Of a stretch of 64,000 bases of DNA, positions 34,031 through 42,940 are shown piece by piece. Origin of the DNA: Pseudomonadota bacterium (GTDB lineage: Bacteria > Pseudomonadota > Alphaproteobacteria > Rhizobiales > Rhizobiaceae); assembly GCA_023451735.1 (NCBI GenBank), contig JAEXYH010000044.1:1-64000 (forward strand), read 5' to 3'. Position 1 is the stretch's first letter. Each line of letters starts with the position of its first letter. The notes below the pieces were generated by a model. It did not search any database. It had not been told where the DNA came from and worked only from the letters and a program-made list of their open reading frames with translations. A program made the translations under genes and the position numbers.

Positions 34031-34726
34031 ATGATCAGCGCAGTCCCGGCCACCGAGGAAATTCTCGTCCACGGCGTTGCCGCCGTCTGCGATCCACTGG
34101 GCGGCCTCTATCTGCCGGAAACGCAGACCCTCGTCGTCTCCGACCTGCATCTGGAAAAGGGTGCGGCCTTTGCCCGTCGTGGCATGATGCTGCCGCCCTA
34201 TGATACGCTCGCCACGCTCAACATCCTGTCAGCCGTCATCGCCCGTTACGATCCGAAACTCATCGTCTCGCTTGGTGACAATTTCCATGATCGCCGCGGC
34301 TCGGAACTGCTGCCCCAAGACCTGCGAAAGATGATCACCGACATGGCGCGCGGCCGCGACTGGATCTGGATCAATGGCAACCACGATCCGGATGGCACGA
34401 CGGATCTGCCCGGAATTTCGAGCGACGAACTGGTTCACGGCGGTCTCGCCTTCCGTCACGAACCCAGCCTGATCTCGTCGAAAGGCGAGATTGCCGGTCA
34501 TCTCCACCCCGCCGCGACCGTCCGTCGTCGCGAGAAATCCGTTCGTCGTCCATGTTTTGCCAGCGATGGCCACCGGCTGCTAATGCCGGCCTTCGGTGTT
34601 CTTTCGGGCGGCCTCGACCTTCGCCACAAGGCGATGCAGGGCCTGTTCAGACAGGAAACCCTGGTCGCCCACCTGCTTGGCCGCGATCGCATCTATTCGG
34701 TGCGTTACGGCAGCCTCATGGGTTGA
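34031..34726 (+). CDS. pdeM: Ligase-associated phosphoesterase PdeM
   Basis: A 231-residue calcineurin-like metallophosphoesterase. All metal-ligand motifs are visible: SDLHLEKG, GDNFHDRRG, GNHDPDG and GEIAGHLHP. This order and spacing match the PdeM family that travels with a DNA ligase, an exonuclease and an Lhr-like helicase in bacterial DNA-repair gene sets; here only the helicase gene is next to it. The start is uncertain: 34031 gives a family-like N-terminus, with in-frame alternatives at 33998 and 34001; none has a strong ribosome-binding site. Its 3' end overlaps the convergent hypothetical gene by 11 bp. Confidence 0.85.
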   Translation: MISAVPATEEILVHGVAAVCDPLGGLYLPETQTLVVSDLHLEKGAAFARRGMMLPPYDTLATLNILSAVIARYDPKLIVSLGDNFHDRRGSELLPQDLRKMITDMARGRDWIWINGNHDPDGTTDLPGISSDELVHGGLAFRHEPSLISSKGEIAGHLHPAATVRRREKSVRRPCFASDGHRLLMPAFGVLSGGLDLRHKAMQGLFRQETLVAHLLGRDRIYSVRYGSLMG

Positions 34727-34997
34727 GGATTATCTGCCGCAACTCGAGAACCGTCTGGGTGGCACGCTCTTCCGTATCGGGCGATTCACCAAGCGCCATA
34801 TGTTCGCTTTCGATGTCCACGAGCGTGGCGATCACGTCCTGCAGCGATTTGCCGTCTCGCAGCATCGCAACGGCTTCCAGAAGATAGCTGTCATATTCGT
34901 CAGCAGCCTCCGGTGGTGGACCATTGTGCCCGTTAAGGCCGATCGGGTCCCAAAGGCGCCAGCCAATGTCTCTCAAAGTTTTCAGATCATCGCTCAT
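34716..34997 (-). CDS. Small hypothetical protein
   Basis: A 93-residue acidic protein, MSDDLKTLRDIGWRLWDPIGL and onward, with a helix-rich C-terminal part (AADEYDSYLLEAVAMLRDGKS). It has no signal peptide or membrane segment. It resembles small conserved rhizobial proteins of unknown function, and I cannot name a family. It overlaps the 3' end of pdeM on the opposite strand and lies 42 bp downstream of the universal stress protein gene, with which it may be co-transcribed. Confidence 0.65.
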   Translation of the reverse strand: MSDDLKTLRDIGWRLWDPIGLNGHNGPPPEAADEYDSYLLEAVAMLRDGKSLQDVIATLVDIESEHMALGESPDTEERATQTVLELRQIILNP

Positions 34998-35039
34998 GCC
35001 GGGAATCTGCAGCAAAAATTCCCGACAGATCAAGTCCTT

Positions 35040-35477
35040 TCAGCGATAGACCAGCACCGGCAGTTTCGATCCGGCAAGCACCTTCATCGTCACGCTACCG
35101 AGCATGAAGGCCTTGAAGCCCGAGCGTCCGTGCGATGCCATGACGATTGCGTCGCAGCCATGCTTTTCGGCGGTCTTGACGATGCAGCCGGCTGGATCGA
35201 CGCTCTGGACCTTCACGGCCTCGCAGGCGAGATCGCGCTGTGCAGCGGCCGCCTTCGCATCGGCCAGAATACCGTCCGCCTGTTCGTTCGCCCGCTGTTC
35301 GTACTCGGCATAGGCGATATCCATGCCGACGGGGTAGACGGTAAAGACCTGCAGTGGCTCTATCACCGCGAGCACCGTCACCTGGGCGTTGCTTTCGCGT
35401 GCGAAGTCGAGCGCCTTTTCGAGTGCCTGGGTCGACAGCGGTGAGCCATCGGTCGGGATGAGGATATGTTTGAACAT
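35040..35477 (-). CDS. Universal stress protein
   Basis: A 145-residue single UspA domain. It begins FKHILIPTDGSPLSTQALEKAL, and the ATP-binding loop G-2X-G-9X-G(S) is visible as GRSGFKAFMLGSVTMKVL near the C-terminus, so an ATP-binding type is likely. The Val-rich strand VQSVDPAG and SHGRSGFK complete the fold. The start has AGAGGT upstream. UspA proteins support survival under starvation or stress; the exact role is not predictable. Upstream, the gene's leader overlaps the 3' end of the neighbouring hydrolase gene region. Confidence 0.9.
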   Translation of the reverse strand: MFKHILIPTDGSPLSTQALEKALDFARESNAQVTVLAVIEPLQVFTVYPVGMDIAYAEYEQRANEQADGILADAKAAAAQRDLACEAVKVQSVDPAGCIVKTAEKHGCDAIVMASHGRSGFKAFMLGSVTMKVLAGSKLPVLVYR

Positions 35478-35553
35478 TTTGCTGACCTCTCTTAAGTGAC
35501 CTCCCTGGTCGAGATCATCTTCGCACCGGCCCATTGTCGCACATTGACCTGCC

Positions 35554-36492
35554 TCAACCCGAAGCGCTGCGCCCATGATCGTTGGAGGGAGTGTTCCACG
35601 GGTTCTCGCCATCCTTCAGCCATTGCAGGGTGTCCTTCCAGAAACCACCGGCATGCCGGGAATGGAAAAGGCTGAAATGGCCGATTGCATCGAGCCCGTA
35701 AGATGATGGCGAGAGCCTGGCTTCGGTACGCTCGGCATTGCGGTAATATGAAAGTGTCCGCCGGATGGCCGCAGCCGATCCGATATCGTCGTCGGTCACG
35801 CATACCGCAAGGATTGGGGCAGTGACGGCCGCAAAGCGAGCAAGCACGTCCTCGCGCTCACCTGGTGCATGCGTCCGCTCCATCCGCGGGGTGCGAAAGC
35901 TCCACTCGTTGGCCACACCCGCCGGAAGATCTTCCAGCCAACCGAGCTTCTTGCCGGGAAAATACCCATAGATCGCGGTCAGCACCGGCATCACCATGTG
36001 CCACCGCCAGAAAAGCCTGAGGCGATGGCCGGCCGCATAGTCTCCCCACCAGGCATATTGCGCGCCCATCGTCAGCATCCGGTCGATCCTGTGGGCTTCC
36101 GGAGAAAGCCCCGGCAGGTAACCGCCGATACTGTGCCCGACCACCATCAACGGAAGCTCCGGCTTTCTTTCTTTCATCAACCGTAGCGCGGCATCGAAAT
36201 CCTGCTCACCCCAGTCCCGCCATCGATATCTGCAGCCATGCAGGTCTGCCGGCCGTGACAGGCCGATCCCACGATAGTCGTAGGTCAGAACTTCGAAACC
36301 CTCACCGGCCAGAAAATCCGCGTAATAGTGGTAATAGCGGGCCAGAACGCCGGTCGCGGGGTTGATGATGACCCGCGCAATCGCACCGCTTGGCGCCGGC
36401 CAGATATGGCCGTGCAGCACAACGCCATCTCGACAATCCAGGCTTAGGGCTTGCCCGAGCGGGCGCGACACCGGCTGCACAATCTCGGCCAT
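35554..36492 (-). CDS. Alpha/beta hydrolase (serine aminopeptidase S33-like)
   Basis: A 312-residue alpha/beta hydrolase. The nucleophile elbow GHSIGG is near residue 118, preceded by the strand VLTYDYRGIGLSRP. A candidate acid residue lies in the VTDDDIG segment near residue 232, and the catalytic His is probably in LDAIGHFSLFHS near the C-terminus. These features fit the lipase/peptidase-type hydrolases named after S33 or YheT. Its substrate is unknown. It is alone on this strand, between the stress protein and the anti-sigma gene. Confidence 0.85.
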   Translation of the reverse strand: MAEIVQPVSRPLGQALSLDCRDGVVLHGHIWPAPSGAIARVIINPATGVLARYYHYYADFLAGEGFEVLTYDYRGIGLSRPADLHGCRYRWRDWGEQDFDAALRLMKERKPELPLMVVGHSIGGYLPGLSPEAHRIDRMLTMGAQYAWWGDYAAGHRLRLFWRWHMVMPVLTAIYGYFPGKKLGWLEDLPAGVANEWSFRTPRMERTHAPGEREDVLARFAAVTAPILAVCVTDDDIGSAAAIRRTLSYYRNAERTEARLSPSSYGLDAIGHFSLFHSRHAGGFWKDTLQWLKDGENPWNTPSNDHGRSASG

Positions 36493-36594
36493 CAGATCCT
36501 CCCCGATGAGCTCCTCCGCAAGGCAGAGAATAGCCGAGGCACCTTGCTGTGCAATTATCCCAAGGCAGGGGTTGCGGCTCCTTGCCGGTCGGCG

Positions 36595-37323
36595 TCAACG
36601 CGCCAGCTTGGCGAACCCCTTGGCGAGGATCGGCCCGGTCGGCCGCCCGGTCGGTGAACCGCCGGCCTGTTCGAGCGTGATTTCGTAAAGCTGCGCATCC
36701 TGCGGTCTGGGCAGCGCCGATCCGCTCAGTCTGGCCGAATGAGCGTCCTCCAGGAGGCCAAGCGACATCGGCCCCATCTCGCGGGAAGGCAGCGTCCACA
36801 CCTGCATCGTTTTGTCCTCAGGAACGGCAAAATCCGTCAGCAGCCTGATGCTGGCCGTGTCATTGCCGAAATCCTCGACCACCGCCTGCACTTCGCCTGC
36901 TTCATTCAGAAGCACCGCCACCACCAGCGGCTCGACCGTTCGCGTCACGCTCCAGACTAGCCCGACGGCAAGGATCAGCGAGGCGGCAATCGCCGAAATC
37001 GCCGTTGTCCGCCAGCCGGAACGCAGATTGTCGTTTCCAGCCATCGGAACTCTCGGCGAAACCGAAGCGATGGAGGGCGCCTCTGCCGCCGCCACCTGTT
37101 CCGGCAGTCGGGTCTCGATAGCTTCCCACAGCACGGGAGATACCGCAGCCGGATCGACATTTGTGTCGAGCGGCAGAAACCGCTCTCGTGCCTCCGCAAC
37201 CGCAGTGGCCAATGCGGCATTACGCTCGATCTCGTTTTCCACCTCGGCGACCTCTGCTTCCCCAAGCAGGCCGAGTACGTATTCGTCCGCGATATGGGCG
37301 AAGTTTTCGGGGATGAGCTTCAT
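36595..37323 (-). CDS. Anti-sigma factor (RskA-like)
   Basis: A 242-residue membrane anti-sigma factor. The N-terminal ~70 residues (NFAHIADEYVLGLLGEAEVAEVENEIERN) form the zinc-less anti-sigma domain of the RskA type that binds the sigma factor in the cytoplasm. One transmembrane helix lies near residues 105-127 (AISAIAASLILAVGLVW), and the C-terminal extracytoplasmic half resembles the RskA C-domain. Its ATG overlaps the sigma-factor stop (ATGA), a typical cotranslation of cognate pairs. The signal it senses is unknown. Confidence 0.88.
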   Translation of the reverse strand: MKLIPENFAHIADEYVLGLLGEAEVAEVENEIERNAALATAVAEARERFLPLDTNVDPAAVSPVLWEAIETRLPEQVAAAEAPSIASVSPRVPMAGNDNLRSGWRTTAISAIAASLILAVGLVWSVTRTVEPLVVAVLLNEAGEVQAVVEDFGNDTASIRLLTDFAVPEDKTMQVWTLPSREMGPMSLGLLEDAHSARLSGSALPRPQDAQLYEITLEQAGGSPTGRPTGPILAKGFAKLAR

Positions 37324-37949
37324 GCCATGCACTCCCGCAATGTCAGCAGCCCGCGCCTTATCCAGGACTTCGCTGTACCAAGCGGAAGGCTCAGGCGGCC
37401 GGCGATTTCGCCATGGGTATAACCGCCGACATAGGCCATCAATATGCCGCGTCGTCTGGTCTCGTCGAGGCGGCCCAGGCACTCTTTCAGCCGGCTGTTA
37501 TGGTCGAGCCTGTGCCAAGCCGCCATGATCTGCTCAAGCTGCTCGCTGTCCTGCAGGGTCTCTAACCGTTCCTCGGCAACCAGATCTTCCCGGCTGCCAT
37601 CTCTCAACATATTGAGCGCCCGGTTGCGCACGATCGCGTAAATCCAGCCACGCGCCGATCCTCGTTCCTGTCGATATTGGTGGGCATGGGTCCAGATACG
37701 GATGAAGGCATCCTGCACCACCTCTTCGGCGAGCTCGCGCCGCCTGACGATCCGTTGCGCCACAGCCACCAGCCTGCCGGCCTCATGGTCGAAAATGCGA
37801 CGTAACCCGTTGCGATCGCCTTTAGCGCAGGCGAAAAGCGCCGCTTCGAGATCCGTCGATTGGTCTGTCGCCAAGGCCAGGCCGTCCTCTTTCTCTGAGC
37901 ATTCGCTGATTTGCGAATATTCTAATCCTGCTGTTGCCACGGCGGACAT
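37320..37949 (-). CDS. ECF sigma factor (RskA-linked)
   Basis: A 209-residue ECF sigma factor. Region 2 is EAGRLVAVAQRIVRRRELAEEVVQDAFIRIWTHAHQYR; region 4 is LGRLDETRRRGILMAYVGGYTHGEIAGRLSLPLGTAKSWIRRGLLTLR. I chose the ATG at 37949 because an in-frame ATG at 37997 would coincide with the transcription start implied by the promoter-like motif at 38003-38030. The anti-sigma gene follows with a 4-bp overlap. The divergent DUF4394 gene carries the same motif upstream and is the likely target gene. Confidence 0.9.
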   Translation of the reverse strand: MSAVATAGLEYSQISECSEKEDGLALATDQSTDLEAALFACAKGDRNGLRRIFDHEAGRLVAVAQRIVRRRELAEEVVQDAFIRIWTHAHQYRQERGSARGWIYAIVRNRALNMLRDGSREDLVAEERLETLQDSEQLEQIMAAWHRLDHNSRLKECLGRLDETRRRGILMAYVGGYTHGEIAGRLSLPLGTAKSWIRRGLLTLRECMA

Positions 37950-38002
37950 GCACTCGTCCAGTCCTCGAAATTTCCCGCGGCCTCTCTCGATCCGCATATG
38001 GA

Positions 38003-38030
38003 AGACACGGCTGAGGAGGGAATGGATGCA
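38003..38030 (-). promoter_or_regulatory. Candidate ECF promoter of the sigma operon
   Basis: On the minus strand TGCATCC (38024-38030) and GTGTCT (38003-38008) are separated by 15 bp, about 54 bp upstream of the sigma-factor start. The same pair of words precedes the divergent DUF4394 gene. Autoregulation through a self-recognised promoter is normal for ECF factors. Confidence 0.6.
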
Positions 38031-38053
38031 GGCGAATAAATATTTTTCAGCAC

Positions 38054-38082
38054 TGCATCCAAACGCATCTCCCCGTGTGTCT
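38054..38082 (+). promoter_or_regulatory. Candidate ECF promoter of the DUF4394 gene
   Basis: TGCATCC (38054-38060) and GTGTCT (38077-38082) are separated by 16 bp, 75 bp upstream of the DUF4394 start. It matches the words in the divergent copy, with a one-base difference in spacing. Confidence 0.6.
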
Positions 38083-38157
38083 ATCTTGCGGGAGTGCTTC
38101 ACAGGCCATGCGCCGGATCGCACCTTCCGATTTTTAAAACACAACGGGAGAAGACAC

Positions 38158-38946
38158 ATGAATATCGCTCGCACCGCACTCGTCGCATCCACAATGCTCG
38201 TCGCCTCTGCCGCTGCCGCTTTCGCCGCCCCCGTCCTGGGCCTTGCCGGTGACAAGACGCTTGTCATGTTCGACACCGCAAAGCCTGAAGTCACCAAGAC
38301 GATGGACGTCACCGGCGTAGACAAGCTGGTCGGCATCGATTTTCGTCCGGGTACCAAAACCGTGATCGGCGTTACGCCGGAGCATGCAATCGTTTCGATC
38401 AATCTCGAAACGGGCGCTGCCACCGAAGTCGCAAAGATGGACAAGATGCTGACTATCACCGAAGCGCCGGTTGTGGTCGACTTCAACCCGATGGCCGACC
38501 GCCTGCGTTTCATGAGCGGCACCACCAATCATCGTGTTCATCCCGACACCGGTGCCGTCACGGTCGATGGCGTTCTGGCCTTTGAAGAGGGCGACATGCA
38601 CAAGGGCGAGACCCCGAACATCGTCGCTGCCGCCTATACCAACTCCATCGGCAAGCCGGAAAAGACCGCGATGTATAACATCGATGCCACGATCGGCGCG
38701 CTGATCCAGCAGACCAAGCCGAATGACGGCACGCTGAAGGCGATCGGCAAGCTCGGCATCAAGGAAACGCCGGCAACCTATGCTTTCGACATCCAGGGCG
38801 AGGAAGGCGGCAAGAACACTGCATATCTGGCGGCAGGCAAGACGCTTTACACTGTCAATCTGGAAACCGGTGCCGCAACCGAAGTCGGTGCCATCACCGG
38901 TATCGACAACGAAGTGCGCGACATCGCAATCCTGCCTGCAATGTAA
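38158..38946 (+). CDS. DUF4394 secreted protein
   Basis: A 262-residue exported protein with a signal peptide cleaved near AFAAP (about residue 24). The mature part is a DUF4394 domain: repeated beta-type segments such as LVGIDFRPGTKTVIGVTPEHAIVSINLETGAATEVAKM and TLYTVNLETGAATEVGAITGIDNEVRDIAI suggest a propeller-like fold. DUF4394 genes commonly sit beside ECF/anti-sigma pairs. The ribosome-binding site is GGGAGAA. It is probably secreted under control of the adjacent sigma factor. Its role, perhaps in envelope stress, is unknown. Confidence 0.85.
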   Translation: MNIARTALVASTMLVASAAAAFAAPVLGLAGDKTLVMFDTAKPEVTKTMDVTGVDKLVGIDFRPGTKTVIGVTPEHAIVSINLETGAATEVAKMDKMLTITEAPVVVDFNPMADRLRFMSGTTNHRVHPDTGAVTVDGVLAFEEGDMHKGETPNIVAAAYTNSIGKPEKTAMYNIDATIGALIQQTKPNDGTLKAIGKLGIKETPATYAFDIQGEEGGKNTAYLAAGKTLYTVNLETGAATEVGAITGIDNEVRDIAILPAM

Positions 38947-38988
38947 AAAAGACGTCGGGGCGGAGCTGTCGGCTTCGTCCCGTCATCT

Positions 38989-40791
38989 CTAGATCTCGCC
39001 GGAAATCTCGCGTCGGCGGCGATCCAGCTCTTCCGTATAGCGGCGCAGCGTATGGCTTTCGGAAAGCTGCCCCACCACCTTGCGTTCAATCTGGTTGTTG
39101 ACCACGGCAAGCGCTTCCGCCTCTGTCCGGTCGAACATCGCTGCCGCCTGCTTGGCATTCATGCTTCTCAGCAGCACATCGTTCTTGTAGCGGATAAAGG
39201 AGGAAAGCTCCGGCTGCTCCTCGCCGCCTTCGGTTGGTGCGGCATAGACTTCCGGCGTCAGGATGATGCCGACATATTTTTCGGTCTCGTCGATCACGAT
39301 CACCCGTTGCGTCGAACCGATCGGAAAATCCTTGCGGAATTCCTCCAGCGTCATGCCCGTCTGCGCCGTCTTCACGTCGGAACGCATCAGCTTGTCTACC
39401 GTCAGGTTACGGATCCAGCCGATATCATGAGCGCTCCTGATCCCTTCGCCGCGCAGATGAAAACGCCATGTCGCAAACGAATAGCCGAAGCTGGTGCGCA
39501 CCACGACCGAGGATGTGATCACGGCGGCAAGCGCCAAAGCCGTGATCGGAAAGTCGCCGGTCACTTCAAGCGCCAGGAATGTCATCGTCAACGGCCCGCC
39601 GATTACCGCCACCGCCATCGCGCTCATGCCCACGACCGCATAGATGACCGGTGTCAGCGTTGCATGGGCAAACAGAAACGGGGTCGAATAGGCAAACAGT
39701 TTTCCCAGCAACGCCCCGAGAAACAGCGAGGCGAAGAACAGGCCGCCGCGGAACCCGGCGCCGATCGTGATTGCCGAAGCAACCGATTTGAGCAGCAAGA
39801 GGCCGATCACCGCCCCGATCGCCATATGTTGGTTTAGGCTTTCATGCAGCGCGCCGTGCCCTGCCGAAAGCACCCGAAAGTCGATCAGCGCCAGCAGCCC
39901 GACGATCAGTCCCCCGAGCGCCGGGCGGAAGACAGGCGAGATCGAGCTTCTGCGCGCCTGTTCCTCGACCTGGGAAACGCCCTTCATGAGCAGGATGCCC
40001 CCGCCGGCACAGAGAACCCCGAGCACGACCGCCGGCAGATAATCGGCCGGAACGACCGTGCCGATCTCGCCGATATCGATCATGAACTCGTCGCCGACGA
40101 AAAGCCGCGTCACGAAGGTTGCGGCCAGTGCCGCGACGACGACGGGTGCGAGGCTGACGATCGTATAGGTGCCGATGATCAGCTCGAAGGCATAGAAGGA
40201 CCCGGTCAGCGGCGCATTGAAGGCTGATGCGATCGCGCCTGCAGCGCCGCAGCCGAGCAGGATGCGCAGGTCCGAGCGGCGCAATTGCAAAAGCAGGCCG
40301 ACCTTCGAGGCGATGCCGGAAGAGAGCTGCGTGTAGCCGGCTTCCAGCCCGATCGAGGTGCCGAAGCCGTTGGAGATCAGGTTCTGCACGGCAACCACGA
40401 TACTGTCGGTCAGCGACAGCCGCCCGCCATGCAGCGCATTGGCCTCGATCGGGTCGACCATCGGCTTCTTGCGCCACTTCTTCAGGATCAGGAACATGAT
40501 CCCCATCACCACGCCACCAGCCGCCGGCGCCCAGAGAACCACCATGGGATCGAGCGTGGTTGCAGCGCTCAACCTCTCGTCTGGACCGATCTTGAAGATC
40601 AGCACCTGGATTTCATGCGCGATGAAGCTCATCGCCGCCACGGCAAGGCCGGCGAGCACGCCCACCACCGCCGCCATTGCGATCAGGCCGAATTCGCTGC
40701 GCCGGATCAGCACGCGTAGCTGCGCTGGATGAAGCAGGTGGCGCCAATCGGGCAATCGGTCGGGCAGGCGGTCGAGAATACGTTTCAACAT
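38989..40791 (-). CDS. ClC-type chloride channel/transporter with CBS domains
   Basis: A 600-residue membrane protein with a ClC core of about ten to twelve helices followed by a pair of CBS domains (residues ~450-570). ClC motifs are visible: GFGTSIGLEAGYTQLSSGIASKVG (the GREGP region), GAAGAIASAFNAPLTGSFYAFE, and GAGFRGGLFFASLFLGALLGK. The gating Glu of the GREGP motif is conserved as GLEAG. The CBS pair usually binds adenine nucleotides. The start may be an in-frame GTG at 40815 or the ATG at 40791. It is convergent with the DUF4394 gene. Confidence 0.88.
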   Translation of the reverse strand: MLKRILDRLPDRLPDWRHLLHPAQLRVLIRRSEFGLIAMAAVVGVLAGLAVAAMSFIAHEIQVLIFKIGPDERLSAATTLDPMVVLWAPAAGGVVMGIMFLILKKWRKKPMVDPIEANALHGGRLSLTDSIVVAVQNLISNGFGTSIGLEAGYTQLSSGIASKVGLLLQLRRSDLRILLGCGAAGAIASAFNAPLTGSFYAFELIIGTYTIVSLAPVVVAALAATFVTRLFVGDEFMIDIGEIGTVVPADYLPAVVLGVLCAGGGILLMKGVSQVEEQARRSSISPVFRPALGGLIVGLLALIDFRVLSAGHGALHESLNQHMAIGAVIGLLLLKSVASAITIGAGFRGGLFFASLFLGALLGKLFAYSTPFLFAHATLTPVIYAVVGMSAMAVAVIGGPLTMTFLALEVTGDFPITALALAAVITSSVVVRTSFGYSFATWRFHLRGEGIRSAHDIGWIRNLTVDKLMRSDVKTAQTGMTLEEFRKDFPIGSTQRVIVIDETEKYVGIILTPEVYAAPTEGGEEQPELSSFIRYKNDVLLRSMNAKQAAAMFDRTEAEALAVVNNQIERKVVGQLSESHTLRRYTEELDRRRREISGEI

Positions 40792-40875
40792 GATTGCAGT
40801 CTGGGTTTGCGACACCGGTCGCTAACTAGAGTACGGATTGCCTAAGCAAAGGCGCGGACAAGCGATCGGCAAAGA

Positions 40876-41676
40876 TCAATCCTTGCGGAAGACGATGCTG
40901 GCACTCCAGCCGGTAACAAGCGCGATCAACACGCAGAGCAGGCCATAGGCGAACGGCTGGTTATGCGCGGTATCGGTAATCGCCTGTTCGAGGCCGGTCT
41001 TGACCACCCTGAGCGGGATCTCGCGCTGGGTCAAAAGGGTGCCGCTCTTGAAGAGATAAGCCCGCACGATGTGCACGCCATCCGGAACATTGGCCGGCAG
41101 CCGCAGCGACGCGCGAAAAAGGCTGGACGATACGAAGCGCACACCGCTCGCTTCCTTCTGGTAGAGACCGCTGGAAAGCTTGAGCCGGCGATAGGCCTCG
41201 CGGAAGTCGGAAAGCTCGCCGACATCGCGGATATAGCCGATCGGGTTGAGCGACAGATGTTCGATCCCGACGCCCGCCGTATTGATCGGGGGCAACTGCG
41301 TCGGGTCGTCGAGTTGGCGTGTGCTGGCGATTGAATAGCTTTCGGGCACCTGCTCGAAGATCATCGAATCCGTATTCACCCAGACGCCAAAGATCCGTTC
41401 CTTCTTGCGCACGGTAGCGTAGTCGCGCGGACCTTCCAGCGTGACGATGATGTCGTAATTGCCGATCGCCAGAAGCAGATCGTCGGCATTGGTCATAGCC
41501 CCGAACACCGTGAGGTCGGCGCCCCGGAAATCCGAGGTAATCGCGATCTCGTTGGTCGATACGCCGATATCCAGCCCTTCCTTGACGGTCGAGGCCTCGC
41601 CCATCGGGATCTGCGCCAGCGTATTGCCGGCAGGCAGCAGAAGAAGGGAAAGGAGGAGGGCGAGGCGGGAAAACAT
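40876..41676 (-). CDS. TIGR02186-type membrane protein
   Basis: A 266-residue protein with a signal segment at the N-terminus (SLLLLPAGNTLA), a ~200-residue periplasmic domain and one C-terminal transmembrane helix (AYGLLCVLIALVTGWSASIVF). It matches the alphaproteobacterial TIGR02186 family, whose members pair with TauE/SafE transporters; segments such as GVSTNEIAITSDFRGADLTVFGAM and VWVNTDSMIFEQVPESYSIAST are typical. The start codon overlaps the TauE stop (TGATG). The role is unknown, probably accessory to the exporter. Confidence 0.85.
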   Translation of the reverse strand: MFSRLALLLSLLLLPAGNTLAQIPMGEASTVKEGLDIGVSTNEIAITSDFRGADLTVFGAMTNADDLLLAIGNYDIIVTLEGPRDYATVRKKERIFGVWVNTDSMIFEQVPESYSIASTRQLDDPTQLPPINTAGVGIEHLSLNPIGYIRDVGELSDFREAYRRLKLSSGLYQKEASGVRFVSSSLFRASLRLPANVPDGVHIVRAYLFKSGTLLTQREIPLRVVKTGLEQAITDTAHNQPFAYGLLCVLIALVTGWSASIVFRKD

Positions 41677-42602
41677 CAGTAACCGAGCCCCCCGACGGCG
41701 ACCGAATAGAGATCCTGCGGCCGGATGAACAGTCCGACGGCAAGGCGGATGCCGACCGCAAGGACCAGCAGCGCAAGCAGTGCGCGCAGCTGTTCGCCGC
41801 GCAGCTTCTGCCCGACGCGCACACCGTATTGCGCCCCGATCACGCCGGCCACCATCAAGATGAAGGCAAGCACGATATCGACGGAATAGTTGGTCGCCGC
41901 CTGCACCATGGTCGTATAGGCGGTGACGAAAATGATCTGGAACAGCGACGTCCCGACGACCACATTGGTCGGGATGCGCAACAGATAGATCATCGCCGGC
42001 ACCATGATGAAGCCGCCGCCGACACCCATGATCGAGGTCAGGATGCCGATCAGGAAACCGAGCGTCACGACCGGAATGGCCGACAGATAGATCTTCGACT
42101 TCTTGAACCGCATCTTCAGCGGCAACCGGTGCACCCAGTTGTGCTGGCCGGGACGTTTCAGGGGAAGCGGCTGGTTCAGCTTCGCCTTGCGCATTGCCCT
42201 GAGGCTTTCCTGCAGCATCAGCACGCCGATCGTCGTAAGCAGGACGACGTAGAGCAGCGAGATGAACAGGTCGAGCTGACCGATGCTGCGCAGCCAGGAA
42301 AAGATCCACACGCCGACGGTCGCCCCGACGAGACCTCCGACAAGCAGCACAGTACCAAGCTTCATATCCAGCGTGCCGCGCCGGAAATGGGTGATTGCGC
42401 CGGAAACCGAGGAAGCGACGACCTGGTTTGCCCCGGTCGCCACCGCCACGACGGGTGGGATATTGTAGAAAATCAGAAGCGGGGTGATCAGAAATCCGCC
42501 GCCGACGCCGAACATGCCGGAGAGAAAACCGACAGCCGCGCCCATGCCGAGGATGATGAAAATATTCACCGAAAGCTCTGCTATGGGCAGGTAGATCGTC
42601 AC
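41676..42602 (-). CDS. TauE/SafE family sulfite exporter
   Basis: A 308-residue transporter with about eight helices arranged as two inverted halves, each with a GVGGG-containing signature (GMFGVGGGFLITPLLIFYNIPPVVAVATGANQVVASS and SIMGVGGGFIMVPAMIYLLRIPTNVVVGTSLFQ). TauE/SafE proteins export sulfite, sulfoacetate or related anions. I chose the GTG at 42602, giving MTIYLPIAELSVN, with GGGG upstream; a longer frame starts at ATG 42638. The TIGR02186 gene is coupled downstream. Confidence 0.88.
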   Translation of the reverse strand: MTIYLPIAELSVNIFIILGMGAAVGFLSGMFGVGGGFLITPLLIFYNIPPVVAVATGANQVVASSVSGAITHFRRGTLDMKLGTVLLVGGLVGATVGVWIFSWLRSIGQLDLFISLLYVVLLTTIGVLMLQESLRAMRKAKLNQPLPLKRPGQHNWVHRLPLKMRFKKSKIYLSAIPVVTLGFLIGILTSIMGVGGGFIMVPAMIYLLRIPTNVVVGTSLFQIIFVTAYTTMVQAATNYSVDIVLAFILMVAGVIGAQYGVRVGQKLRGEQLRALLALLVLAVGIRLAVGLFIRPQDLYSVAVGGLGY

Positions 42603-42887
42603 GGTTGACCCCGACAAGGCGATACAGAACGACCGCATCGGGCAAGGCGATCGGTCGCTTGTCTGATGAGGTGGTGGGAAAGTGTCTCACATGCCGGGTG
42701 AACAAGGCATGAAGATGTCTGATCCACATGCCTGCGCGACGCCTTAGGTGTCAAACCCATCGGGGCGCGGTAGAGTATCGCAAGTCTTTGATTTGGGCGT
42801 TTTCTTCGCACCGTGGCGAATATGACGCGACACCGTAAACCCGGTCGGTTTAGTCGTGATTGGCGACACGCCCGGAATGCCCCAGGT

Positions 42888-42931
42888 GGAAAATGCCGGA
42901 CCGGAGACGAACGGATCGGCTCCGGTCCGGC
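42888..42931 (-). terminator. Terminator of podJ
   Basis: On the minus strand GCCGGACCGGAG (42920-42931) and CTCCGGTCCGGC (42895-42906) form a perfect 12-bp stem with a 13-nt loop, followed by ATTTTCC. It begins 10 bp after the podJ stop codon. Confidence 0.75.
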
Positions 42932-42940
42932 GACTGGAGC

